Shown here piece after piece: positions 25,338 through 33,828 of a stretch of 64,000 nucleotides of DNA; within the stretch, counting starts at the first letter, position 1; each line of letters opens with the position of its first letter. This DNA is from JAKQDH01 sp029558835 (GTDB lineage Bacteria; Planctomycetota; Phycisphaerae; UBA1845), in contig DAOQSN010000001.1 in assembly GCA_035356615.1 (NCBI GenBank), positions 62,001 through 126,000 of the forward strand. The letters run 5' to 3'. Below the pieces are notes generated by a model. That model saw only the letters and a program-made list of their open reading frames with translations. It made no database searches and had not been told where the DNA came from. The translations under genes were made by a program, and so were the position numbers.

Positions 25338-27386
25338 ATGCGTAGAGTCCGATTGCGACCGCCGGACGTCCGGCGTCAGTATAAGATGACGGTTGCGGGG
25401 CAGTTGTTCAAACACCTCGGGCTTCAGATGTACGCGGGCGCAGTCCCCGCCATCTCGGAACTGATCTCCAACGCCTACGACGCGATGGCGAAGAACGTGT
25501 GGATCACGATCCCCACGGGGCGGCCAATTGAGACCTCCGACGAAATCGTCGTCGAGGATGACGGCTACGGGATGACCTTCGAGGACTGCAATTCTCTCTA
25601 CCTATCCGTGGGGCGAAACCGCCGTTCGGGTACAAGCGAATGGACGACGGCCTACAACGGGCTGAGTCCCCGAAAGGTCCAAGGGCGAAAGGGCATCGGT
25701 AAGTTGGCGGGATTCGGCATCGCGGAGCGAATCGACGTTCGCACGATTCGGGACAAGCAGATCTCGCATTTCGCGCTGGATTTCAATGCGCTCACGCAGA
25801 GTCAGAGCTTCGCCGACACGAACGGGTACGCCCCAGAAGCGCTCCCCGACGATGGCGCGACGACCAGAGAGAAGCCCGCGACGAAGGTCACGTTGTCGCA
25901 ATTGAAGATCACCCGCACCATAGAAGAAGACCAGTTCAAAAAAGGCATCGCCCGACGGCTGCTCGTCCTGGAGAGGAACTTCACCGTTCACGTAAACAGG
26001 AAAGCCATATCGAGACAAGAGATCCCGTTCCAGTTTCGATTCCCCAAGAAGCCGGGAACTTGGGAGACGGCCGATCTCGGAAATGGTCAGCAGATTCAGT
26101 GGTGGGCGGGTTTCTGCAAGGACACGATTCCCGAAGAGGAGCAGAGGGGCTTCGTCGTCTATGTCCGCGGCAAGCTGGCTCAGACGCCGTGGTTTTTCGA
26201 CTTAAGTGGCGGCGTGTGGGGCCAGCACGGCATGCAGTATTTGACTGGCGAAGTCAGCGCCGACTTCCTCGACGACAACGTCGATTTGATCGCAACCGAC
26301 CGGGGGACGATTCGCTGGGAAGACCCGTTGGCGGTCCCGCTGAAGGAATGGGGACGTAAGAAGATACGAGAACTCCTCGAAGCCTGGACGGACAAGCGAC
26401 GCGACGCAAAGTACACGAGCCCGAAGATCACTCAGTACCTTCAGCAGGCCGAGAAGCTCCCCGAGAAAGAGCGAAAGGTCTTCAAGGCGGTCGTCGACAA
26501 GATTTGCGCAATCCCTCAACTCGACAAGGACAAGGACGGCAGGGACATTGCGGATGAGCTGGTCGAGTTTGCCTACAACGCGCTGACGAATCGTAGCTTC
26601 CTCGAAGCCATCCGCCGCCTAAACGCCGCGTCCCCCGCTGATTTGCAGCAGTTTACCGACGTTCTCTCCGAATGGGACATTATCGAAGCCGTCAACACCG
26701 CGCATCTCGTGAAGGGCCGCGTCGCAATCATCCGCAAGTTCGACCAGATGATCAAAGGCAAGGTGCCTGAGAAGCCCGACATGCAGGACTACCTCAAGCA
26801 GTATCCTTGGCTCATTGATCCCAAATGGACGATGCTCGTTCATGAGCAGGCATTGGATACGTTGATCGTCGAGAAGTTCAAGCTGCCGAAATCGGGGACC
26901 AAGGAAGGCTCACGTCGCCTCGACTTCTTCTGCCTCGGCGACCGATACCGCACGGCGCATGTGGTAGAAGCAAAGCGCCCTGGCGATCTTGTTGGGCGAA
27001 AGGAATTCGATCAACTGCGCGATTACGTGCTGTTCCTGCGCAAGAAGCTGCATGAAGAATCAACGGACCCGGATCAACAACGAACGCTGGTTCGTGGACT
27101 CTTGATTGCTGATCGAATCCGCAGCGGCGACGAGGAGCATGCCAAGAGTCATCGAGATGCCGCGACTTTCGACATTCGCACGTGGAGTAATCTGCTCACG
27201 ACGACGGAGGCCATGCACAAGGAGTTCTTGGATGTCGTGAAGCTCCGCGCTCCTGCCGACGATCCGCGGATGAAAGACCTGTCCGCCGAGGACAATGAAC
27301 CAGCCCGGACACGAAAGCGTGGAAAGCGTCGACCAAAGGCCGGCAAGAACATAGGATCGCAAGGGAAGACGCGGCGGAAGAAATGA
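25338..27386 (+). CDS. GHKL ATPase fused to PD-(D/E)XK-like nuclease
   Basis: A 682-residue protein and the first gene of a restriction-type operon. The N-terminal part is a GHKL (Hsp90/MutL/MORC-like) ATPase: N box AISELISNAYDAM near residue 38, DxGxG box VEDDGYGM near 72, and glycine box GRKGIGKLAGFGI near 115. The C-terminal part has RRLDFFCLGD near 525 followed by VVEAKRPGD near 541, a D...ExK core typical of PD-(D/E)XK nucleases, with likeness to Shedu/DUF4263-type domains. AGGAAGG nine bases upstream selects the ATG at 25338. Its stop overlaps the methylase start (ATGA). Codons are visibly less GC-rich than in neighbours, suggesting transfer. Likely the ATP-dependent restriction subunit. 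Confidence 0.75.
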   Translation: MRRVRLRPPDVRRQYKMTVAGQLFKHLGLQMYAGAVPAISELISNAYDAMAKNVWITIPTGRPIETSDEIVVEDDGYGMTFEDCNSLYLSVGRNRRSGTSEWTTAYNGLSPRKVQGRKGIGKLAGFGIAERIDVRTIRDKQISHFALDFNALTQSQSFADTNGYAPEALPDDGATTREKPATKVTLSQLKITRTIEEDQFKKGIARRLLVLERNFTVHVNRKAISRQEIPFQFRFPKKPGTWETADLGNGQQIQWWAGFCKDTIPEEEQRGFVVYVRGKLAQTPWFFDLSGGVWGQHGMQYLTGEVSADFLDDNVDLIATDRGTIRWEDPLAVPLKEWGRKKIRELLEAWTDKRRDAKYTSPKITQYLQQAEKLPEKERKVFKAVVDKICAIPQLDKDKDGRDIADELVEFAYNALTNRSFLEAIRRLNAASPADLQQFTDVLSEWDIIEAVNTAHLVKGRVAIIRKFDQMIKGKVPEKPDMQDYLKQYPWLIDPKWTMLVHEQALDTLIVEKFKLPKSGTKEGSRRLDFFCLGDRYRTAHVVEAKRPGDLVGRKEFDQLRDYVLFLRKKLHEESTDPDQQRTLVRGLLIADRIRSGDEEHAKSHRDAATFDIRTWSNLLTTTEAMHKEFLDVVKLRAPADDPRMKDLSAEDNEPARTRKRGKRRPKAGKNIGSQGKTRRKK

Positions 27387-28489
27387 CCAGCAGAAAACCG
27401 ATCGCCATTGACTTGTTCGCGGGATGCGGGGGCCTCACGAGGGGGCTCCGCGACGCGGGGTTTCATGTCGGTGCGGCTGTCGAAATCGACGCAATTGCGT
27501 CTCGCACGTACCGGCGTAACAACCGCAAGACCGTCCTCATCGAAAGGGACATTCGCGAGGTTTCGGCGCGCGACTTGGCAGACGCTGCGGGTGTGAGGAA
27601 GGTGACGCTGTTGGCGGGCTGTGCGCCGTGCCAGGGGTTTTGCTCACTAACTGCCAAATACGCCAGGGAGGATCCTCGAAACCAACTGCTTCTCGTCATG
27701 GGGCAGATCATCGCGGCGGTCCAACCCGATGCGATCATGATGGAGAACGTGCCGGGATTGGCGATTCGGGGTCGCCTGATCTTCGAGAAGTTCCTGCGCA
27801 TGCTTCGGCGGCACGGCTATCGCTGCAAGTGGCGCATCGAGCAGATGGCCGACTTCGGCGTTCCGCAATCGCGTCGACGATTGGTCCTCCTCGCCGGTCG
27901 CGGGTTCGAGATTCCCTTCCCTGCGCCGACGCACGCCTGCTCACCGAAACCGGGGTCGGCACTTAAGCAGTGGGCGACGATTCGGACGGCCATCGGCCAC
28001 CTGGGCGCACCGTTTACGCTGAATCGAGCGAGGCAAGAAGGTGGTCCGGAGGCGTGCAACTGGCACGTCGTGCGTGACCTCCAGTCTCAGACCAAGATTC
28101 GACTCAACGCGGCGCAGCCAGGCGGAACGTGGCTCAAGGTGGACGAATCCGTGCGCCCGCCGTGTCACCGTGACGGATACGACGGGTTTACGAACGTTTA
28201 CGGGCGAATGTCCTGGGACGAGCCGTCGCCCACGATCACCGCCGGGTGTACCACACCCTGCAAGGGACGTTTCGGGCATCCTGACCGCCGCCGTTACACG
28301 ATCTCCGTACGCGAAGCCGCGCTGCTCCAGACCTTTCCCGAGCGTTACGGTTTCGTGACGGACCAGATGGACGCCGTGTGCAACTTGATCGGTAATGCGG
28401 TTCCGCCGCTTTACGCCAAGCTGGCGGGGAAGGCCGTGTTAGCGGCGCTTCGGAAGCACCACGAGGGAAAGGACGGTCACCGACAGTGA
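27383..28489 (+). CDS. DNA (cytosine-5-)-methyltransferase
   Basis: A 368-residue C5-cytosine methylase that protects self DNA. Motif I is IDLFAGCGGLTRGL, the catalytic Cys is in motif IV GCAPCQGFCS near residue 79, motif VI is MMENVPG, motif VIII QSRRRLVLLAG, and motif X GNAVPPLYAKLAG. A complete target recognition region lies between VIII and IX (about 175-280), so it should be active; the target sequence is unknown. It overlaps the upstream ATPase (ATGA) and the downstream nuclease (GTGA), so the three are translated together. Confidence 0.93.
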   Translation: MTSRKPIAIDLFAGCGGLTRGLRDAGFHVGAAVEIDAIASRTYRRNNRKTVLIERDIREVSARDLADAAGVRKVTLLAGCAPCQGFCSLTAKYAREDPRNQLLLVMGQIIAAVQPDAIMMENVPGLAIRGRLIFEKFLRMLRRHGYRCKWRIEQMADFGVPQSRRRLVLLAGRGFEIPFPAPTHACSPKPGSALKQWATIRTAIGHLGAPFTLNRARQEGGPEACNWHVVRDLQSQTKIRLNAAQPGGTWLKVDESVRPPCHRDGYDGFTNVYGRMSWDEPSPTITAGCTTPCKGRFGHPDRRRYTISVREAALLQTFPERYGFVTDQMDAVCNLIGNAVPPLYAKLAGKAVLAALRKHHEGKDGHRQ

Positions 28490-29040
28490 GTCACTGGCCA
28501 GGAAACGCCAAGACTCAGCGGACGACGTTCGGCAGCTTGTCCCGCGCCCAGTTAATGTCGCGCGTGCGCAGCAAGGGGAACGAGACCACCGAAGAGCGTC
28601 TCGCCGCCTTGTTGAGGAAGACGGGGCTACGCGGGTGGCGCAGGCACCAGCCCCTTCCCGGACGACCGGACTTCGTGTGGGCAAGAAACCGGTTCGTCGT
28701 TTTCGTCGACGGATGTTTCTGGCACGGGCACGACTGCGGGAGGAACGTTACGCCCAAGACGAACGCGAAGGCGTGGAGGAACAAGATCGATCGAAACAAA
28801 GCACGCGATCGTTACGTCACCCGGTTCCTGCGACGGCACGGATGGAGCGTGCTGCGCATTTGGGAGTGTGAGCTTGCCAGAAACCCAGAACGTTGTGTGG
28901 ACAGAATCAGACGGGCGCTCAGACGGAACCGATCGTCAGGCACTAGGGATTGCGCCAGCAGTCCAGTGGACCGCGCCGCAGCCCGTCATGCCGCGCCGCC
29001 GAACTTTGCGAGAGGCATCCTCTTGACCACGGTGAGTTGA
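28486..29040 (+). CDS. vsr: Vsr-like very-short-patch-repair endonuclease
   Basis: A nuclease of the Vsr fold, 184 residues from a GTG at 28486 that overlaps the methylase stop. Family sequence: RSKGNETTEERL, PGRPDFVW (metal-binding Asp near residue 61), FVVFVDGCFWHGHDC and RNKIDRNKARDRY. Classical Vsr nicks T:G mismatches made by deamination of 5-methylcytosine. Beside a GHKL ATPase such nucleases may instead act in restriction. About 40 residues at the C-terminus are extra and overlap, tail to tail by 55 bases, the convergent zinc-finger gene, so the true stop may have been displaced. Confidence 0.88.
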   Translation: MSHWPGNAKTQRTTFGSLSRAQLMSRVRSKGNETTEERLAALLRKTGLRGWRRHQPLPGRPDFVWARNRFVVFVDGCFWHGHDCGRNVTPKTNAKAWRNKIDRNKARDRYVTRFLRRHGWSVLRIWECELARNPERCVDRIRRALRRNRSSGTRDCASSPVDRAAARHAAPPNFARGILLTTVS

Positions 29041-29222
29041 CGCCAGTGCAGGCGGATACGCTCGATCTCCTTGAGGGTGTCGGCCGTGAGGTAACTCTCG
29101 CCGCACGACGGACACGTAACAAGCGGCACGTTTTCGATCAGGAAGGTCGACCGACCACGCCCACAACTGCGCGTCACGCGGCGGATGCGAGCTCCTTTCT
29201 TGCCGCAGATGTCACATACCAT
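28986..29222 (-). CDS. YgiT-type zinc-finger antitoxin
   Basis: A 78-residue protein with two CxxC pairs (CDICGKKG and CPSCGESY), the zinc finger of the MqsA/YgiT N-terminal type. No helix-turn-helix domain follows, so it may neutralise the toxin without binding DNA itself. I chose the ATG at 29222, which puts the first CxxC four residues in. It follows the DUF4258 gene by 17 bases in the usual order of this toxin-antitoxin pair. Its 3' end overlaps the vsr-like gene on the other strand. Confidence 0.8.
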   Translation of the reverse strand: MVCDICGKKGARIRRVTRSCGRGRSTFLIENVPLVTCPSCGESYLTADTLKEIERIRLHWRQLTVVKRMPLAKFGGAA

Positions 29223-29239
29223 CGACACACCCCTTCGCG

Positions 29240-29521
29240 CTACACCAGGTAGGCCGTGATGATGACCAGCTTGCCGGTCGGCGCGATCTTCGCCACGGCC
29301 TGTAGATTCGCCTTGGTGAGGGTCTTGCCCTCGATCGTGTACTTCCATTCGCCCGTCCCGCGATCACGCTGCCTTTGTACGATCTTGCCAGTCAGAAGGC
29401 AGCGTTCGACATCGAAGATCCGCAGACCGTCGGCCTCCATCTCCTCCACGGCGTGCGTGGTTGCCACGTACCGACTCGTTCGGACGAGTTCCCGCATGCG
29501 GAGGAGGATTCGACCGAACAC
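29240..29521 (-). CDS. DUF4258 family putative toxin
   Basis: A 93-residue protein with THAVEEMEADGLRIFDVERC and a C-terminal strand-rich part (KLVIITAYLV), as in DUF4258 proteins, a RelE-like toxin fold usually paired with YgiT zinc-finger antitoxins. The GTG at 29521 has a perfect AAGGAGG seven bases upstream; the ATG at 29497 has none. It is first in the two-gene unit. Toxicity is a family-level inference. Confidence 0.8.
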   Translation of the reverse strand: MFGRILLRMRELVRTSRYVATTHAVEEMEADGLRIFDVERCLLTGKIVQRQRDRGTGEWKYTIEGKTLTKANLQAVAKIAPTGKLVIITAYLV

Positions 29522-29833
29522 CGATTATCCTCCTTATGCATCACCCAAGATGGTGAATCGATGACCCGACCTACCCACGTCCCGCTTTGCAGTTGATTCC
29601 CGGCAGCGCCCACTTCGCCCAATCCTCGGGTCTCCTGCTCTTCCTGCGTGCCGCGATGCTTCCCCACGGAAACCGCCCGAGGCTAAATGCTGGATGGGTT
29701 CGCGTCAAGGCGTGGCGGGAACGAAGGGGGGTAGGGGTGGGCCGCTCGCTGCACCTGTCGTCGGGCCTGAAGGCACGCAGCGGCCGGCGGCGGCCAAACC
29801 GACACCATCGTGGGCGACACGGTGGTTGTGCGG
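29522..29833. other. intergenic region
   Basis: About 312 bp between the toxin-antitoxin unit and the 3' end of the next minus-strand gene. Apart from the ribosome binding site of the toxin at 29522-29540, I see no gene, hairpin with T-run or repeat copy. Confidence 0.4.
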
Positions 29834-31117
29834 TTAGGGAGCGGCCGGGGCGCTGTCGCGGATGGGCGGCGGGTCGAAGGCGATGCAGTATTGGGCGTTG
29901 AGCAGCGGGTATTGGACGCGGACGCGGTAGCCGCGGAGGCGGTTGCTGTCCCAGCCGAGTTTCTGGCAGACGTACTGCACCATCTCAACGTAGCGGCCCA
30001 CTTCGCTAGCGCGGAAGCGGGCGACGCCGGTGCCCAGCGCCTGCAGAGTCTCCGCGCCGTGGAGGCGGTCCAGCTCCCGCGCGGGGTCATCCGGGCTGGC
30101 CATGCCGCGCACGTGCATGTCATAGATCAGCAGTTGCGGATCGTTGCCCGGCCAGACGTCCTCGTGCAGCAGGATGTTCATCAGCAGGACCTTGGCCGGC
30201 AGATTGACGCCGCCTGACAAGTGCGGCCGGACCAACGGGTCACCCGGGCCGCGATACAGGGGCCGGCCGCCGCGCACGACGCTGGCCGCGAACACATCCA
30301 CGGCCGAGTTCGCCCCGATCTCGTTGCCGGCCAGCACACAGGTCGTCAGGTCACCCGTGCGGATGGCCTCCAGCTTCGGGCAGGGCGACGAGCAGAACTG
30401 CTCCAGCAGCGGATAGTGGTCGCCCGCGCGCTCCGGCGGCACGTCCTCCAGCACATAGGCCAGCGGACGGGGAGCACTGGGGTTGGGGGTGTGGACGGCA
30501 ATGGGGATGCGCACGCTGGGCCGCAGGCGCCGCACGTTCACCATCCCCTCGAGCAGAACGATGTCGCAGCGTTCGCCGCGGGCGTCGGGGTAGTAGATGC
30601 CGGTGTCGAGCTGGACGTCGGCGCGCATGCCCAGCAGGTTGGCCATGCCTTTGAAAGCGAGCTGCTTGTTGGCGAGCTCGAAGCGGGCCCGGGCATCCGG
30701 GAGCCACTCGGTGACGGCCGCCTCGAAGCCGTCCCAGCCGCCCAGTTCGCCGTGGACGAGTTGCTCGAACGCCGACAGGGCCGCCTCCGCCCGGGCGATG
30801 GTCTCCCGGGGGACACTGGGTTTGGCGGCCTGGAGGATCATCCGGAGGCCTTCGCTACGCGGCATGCGGCCGATGGCTGCGAGGGGGTCGTCCGTTCGGA
30901 TGGCGCTCAGCAGCCGGCTGGCGAGGGTCCGGTGGACCTTGAGGGTGCGTGCTAACTCCTGCGGGCTGCGTGACTTAGCGGGGATCTGCTCGACAAGCAC
31001 CTGGAGGGCGTCGTGCAATTCGCGTCCGACGCGTCTGAGGTGTTGGGCGACGGCGGCCTCGTAGGGGGGCGAGGTGCCCGATTCGGTGTGGGTCACGGCA
31101 GCGCCAGACGGGCTCAT
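29834..31117 (-). CDS. unknown protein with N-terminal HTH-like segment
   Basis: A protein of about 427 residues that I do not recognise. Near the N-terminus, SPQELARTLKVHRTLASRLL has the look of a helix-turn-helix; the rest is mixed alpha/beta without membrane segments or known catalytic motifs. The C-terminal half contains DMHVRGMASPDDPARELDRL and ends with an acidic, proline-rich tail. No ribosome binding site precedes either ATG (31126 or 31117). A promoter (TTGACT, 17 bp, TTCAAT) would place the transcript start at about 31118, favouring the ATG at 31117 as a leaderless start. It stands alone, divergent from a secreted protein. Confidence 0.6.
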   Translation of the reverse strand: MSPSGAAVTHTESGTSPPYEAAVAQHLRRVGRELHDALQVLVEQIPAKSRSPQELARTLKVHRTLASRLLSAIRTDDPLAAIGRMPRSEGLRMILQAAKPSVPRETIARAEAALSAFEQLVHGELGGWDGFEAAVTEWLPDARARFELANKQLAFKGMANLLGMRADVQLDTGIYYPDARGERCDIVLLEGMVNVRRLRPSVRIPIAVHTPNPSAPRPLAYVLEDVPPERAGDHYPLLEQFCSSPCPKLEAIRTGDLTTCVLAGNEIGANSAVDVFAASVVRGGRPLYRGPGDPLVRPHLSGGVNLPAKVLLMNILLHEDVWPGNDPQLLIYDMHVRGMASPDDPARELDRLHGAETLQALGTGVARFRASEVGRYVEMVQYVCQKLGWDSNRLRGYRVRVQYPLLNAQYCIAFDPPPIRDSAPAAP

Positions 31118-31124
31118 GGTCGGC

Positions 31125-31153
31125 ATTGAACGCGATATGGGGTAAAAAGTCAA
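31125..31153 (-). promoter_or_regulatory. candidate promoter giving a leaderless mRNA
   Basis: Minus strand: -35 TTGACT (31148-31153), 17-bp spacer, -10 TTCAAT (31125-31130). The predicted start of transcription falls one base before the ATG at 31117. Confidence 0.45.
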
Positions 31154-31203
31154 GGGGTGCGTGTGCGATCTTGTAGAACCCTGGGCACGCTCTGGGCACA
31201 CTC

Positions 31204-31232
31204 TTGACATGTGCCGGGCGCTGCAGTACATT
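31204..31232 (+). promoter_or_regulatory. promoter of the secreted dockerin protein
   Basis: TTGACA (31204-31209), 17-bp spacer, TACATT (31227-31232), close to the sigma-70 consensus. It gives a leader of about 155 bases to the ATG at 31394. Confidence 0.7.
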
Positions 31233-31393
31233 GGGCGGTGCGCGCGGGAGCCCGGCGGCCCGCGGGCGGGCAGCAGGCTCGGCTTCCCGCGACCGGGAGC
31301 ACGCGGACGGGGGTGGCCGCAAGCGTGGTGAAAAAATGGGGGCAGTCGGCGCGGGTTTGCCCCGGGCCGGCATCACAAGCAAGCGAGGGACCT

Positions 31394-32809
31394 ATGACTC
31401 GAAAGCAGGAGACGACGCTGGCAGTGACCGTGGGGGTTGGTCTGATCGTGCTGACGTTCGCCGCGTCGTGGGCGGCGGCGGCGGATCCCAACACGACTTC
31501 GACCGGCGACCTGCGGGCGGCGACCGCCGGGACGGGCCCGACGATTCCCGCGCCGGCGGCCACGCGGCGAGGGGAGGCGGTACTGTTGGGCACGTACCCG
31601 GAGTTTGACTATTGGAACCTGGATACGGGGGCCGTGCGGGACAGCGCCGGTCTGTTGCACTTCAGCGTTCGGCTCTGGGAGTACAACCACAGCACGCCCA
31701 ACTACGACCGTTACGTGATCAACCCGGCGGGGCAGGTCGTGCAGACGTGGCTGGACTGGTACGGGCTGGGCGGCGTACCGGCCTTTACCGACGGGAACGG
31801 ACACAATCTCTTCGTGCGGCCCAGTTCCACGTCGCAGTACTTCGGCGTCACCGATCAGGCCGAGAACATTCACGTGTTCAACACTTCGGCGCAGCCCACG
31901 GGGTGGGAGGTGCACTACTCCAAGCTGAATCCGCAAGGCAACACGGTCATCCCCTGGACGGTGGTCACCACGGGCGCCGACTGCTGGAACTGGTACGTCC
32001 AGCCCATGGTGAACCATGCGAACCAGATCATCGTCACCTGGATTCGGGACACGCTGGACATCTGCGCCATCGTCAGCGACGACGGGGGCGCCTCCTGGTC
32101 GGATATCCGGGTGCTGTTTCCCAACGCCGGTGTCGACCAGGCGGCCACCGTCAAGACCCTGGTCGCCGCGGATGATGCCCTGCACTTCGTCTGGCGCACG
32201 CTGAACTGGACGACGTACGTGGAGAGACTCTGGTACGCCAAGACGCGGGCGGACTGGTCGGTGGCGGTGGACGAGACCATGTTCTACGAGGGCACCGGGG
32301 CGTGGTACCCCTACGCCTCTCTCGACGACCAGGGCAGCGTGCACGTCACCTTCGCGCCGACCTACGACGTGGCGACGGACATCTACTACACGCGCCTGCA
32401 CGGCGACCTGGATTTGAACGGTGCCCCGGCGACGGATGCGCTGCTCACCGCACTGCCGGAGCGAGTTGTCCATAGGGACCCGGACTACGCGCACTATCCG
32501 ATGAACCTCGTGGACGCGTACGGAACGGTACACGTCGTTTACGAAGGGGGCGACTACGGACGACTGACCGACAAGAACCTGTACTACTTCGCGATCTGCA
32601 GTCTGGACGGCGATGTGAACTGTGATGAGTTCGTCGATCTGAACGACTTCTGCATTTTCATGCAGATGCTGGTGGGCCCGGGCGCACCGGCACCGGCGGG
32701 CGTGGACCCGACGGACTTCGCCAACGCCGATCTGGACCACGACGGGGACGTGGACCTCGCGGACGTCGCTGCCTTCCAGAACGCGTTCGGCAGCGGCGAG
32801 CCCCACTGA
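31394..32809 (+). CDS. secreted BNR/sialidase-like protein with dockerin tail
   Basis: A 471-residue secreted protein. A signal peptide (about 1-28) is followed by a beta-propeller-like region with repeated Asp-box-like turns (VSDDGGASWSDI, LDDQGSVHVTF) as in exo-sialidase or BNR-repeat proteins. The last 65 residues form a dockerin-like pair of calcium-binding loops (DGDVNCDEFVDLNDF and DLDHDGDVDLADVAAFQN), the planctomycete surface-attachment tail. The catalytic residues of true sialidases cannot be assigned, so a binding role is as likely as an enzymatic one. GAGGGA precedes the ATG at 31394 closely. Confidence 0.75.
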   Translation: MTRKQETTLAVTVGVGLIVLTFAASWAAAADPNTTSTGDLRAATAGTGPTIPAPAATRRGEAVLLGTYPEFDYWNLDTGAVRDSAGLLHFSVRLWEYNHSTPNYDRYVINPAGQVVQTWLDWYGLGGVPAFTDGNGHNLFVRPSSTSQYFGVTDQAENIHVFNTSAQPTGWEVHYSKLNPQGNTVIPWTVVTTGADCWNWYVQPMVNHANQIIVTWIRDTLDICAIVSDDGGASWSDIRVLFPNAGVDQAATVKTLVAADDALHFVWRTLNWTTYVERLWYAKTRADWSVAVDETMFYEGTGAWYPYASLDDQGSVHVTFAPTYDVATDIYYTRLHGDLDLNGAPATDALLTALPERVVHRDPDYAHYPMNLVDAYGTVHVVYEGGDYGRLTDKNLYYFAICSLDGDVNCDEFVDLNDFCIFMQMLVGPGAPAPAGVDPTDFANADLDHDGDVDLADVAAFQNAFGSGEPH

Positions 32810-32907
32810 CGCCGGGAAGCGGGATTTCGCGGACGAGCAGGACATGGAGAGGGCGCCGGGGCGCCGGACTGCTCGACCTTGACTGTGTTGAATGAGGAGG
32901 AAGCATC

Positions 32908-33561
32908 ATGAGGGTAGCGTGGTTTATGCTGTTGGTCGCGGTGGGACTCGCCGGCTCGGCATTCGGCGAGATACTGGGCAATCCGGCCGATGGCACCGCG
33001 TCGCGGAGCCTTGCCCAGGACTGGGTCCATCCGGCTTTTGCGGCCCAGAACACCTGGGTGGTCTCGGACTTCGAGACGGCGGTCGACTATTACCTGTACG
33101 ATGTCACGGCCGTGGGGCAGACGACGCATTTGCAGGGCGTTGATGGCGATGGTGCCAACTTCAACATCTGGGACGGGCTGCCGTGGGAACGCGGCAACAT
33201 CGTGCTCAGCGCCGCCAACGGGTGGGAGCACTTCGGCAGTGAAGGTCTGATGGGCGCCGACTTCCTGGGCCAGGTGCTGCCGGCCGGAGACTACTACCTG
33301 GTGTACCAGGCCGTGCGGGACTTCCTCAACACGGGCGGTCAGTCTCTCGTCATGCAGACGTGGACCGGCGAGGAGAATGACTGGCAGTGGAATCCCCTCC
33401 AGGGGCAGGGCTGGGGTCCGTATCGCCGCGTCCAGGACACCGGCGGCGTGTACATGGACGTCAATTGGCAACTGCATGCCGAGCCGGTCCCCGAGCCGGG
33501 CGTGCTGGCGCTGGTTGCCCTCGGGGGCCTGGTGGCGCTGCGGCGGCGCCGTGGCGTCTGA
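32908..33561 (+). CDS. PEP-CTERM sorting-domain protein
   Basis: A 217-residue secreted protein with a signal peptide (about 1-20). The C-terminus has a textbook PEP-CTERM: VPEP near residue 193, a hydrophobic helix (GVLALVALGGLVAL) and a basic RRRR cluster. The body is a small beta-rich domain with no known catalytic motif. AGGAGG eight bases before the ATG at 32908 fixes the start. It should be processed by the exosortase at 3225 and reach the matrix or cell surface. Confidence 0.88.
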   Translation: MRVAWFMLLVAVGLAGSAFGEILGNPADGTASRSLAQDWVHPAFAAQNTWVVSDFETAVDYYLYDVTAVGQTTHLQGVDGDGANFNIWDGLPWERGNIVLSAANGWEHFGSEGLMGADFLGQVLPAGDYYLVYQAVRDFLNTGGQSLVMQTWTGEENDWQWNPLQGQGWGPYRRVQDTGGVYMDVNWQLHAEPVPEPGVLALVALGGLVALRRRRGV

Positions 33562-33828
33562 AGCGACTGAATAGCGTTTCCCGCGCCGCACGGGGGCGAA
33601 GGCGCGGTGCAGGCATGCAGGGAAGCGAACGTGCACGGTGCGGGAGTGCGCTGGGCGCTGGTGCATGGGGTGCGCAGCGCTCGGCGGGCTCCCGCCACCT
33701 GGCGCTGAAACGAGCGGGGTGAGCGGGAAGGCGGCGGTAGCGCGACGCTCCCCCGCCCTGGTCACGTCCAGTGGAAGCGTCCCGACGCGCCGCCGGCGGC
33801 ACCGTGCGGTTTGAGCGTGGGGTGTCGA

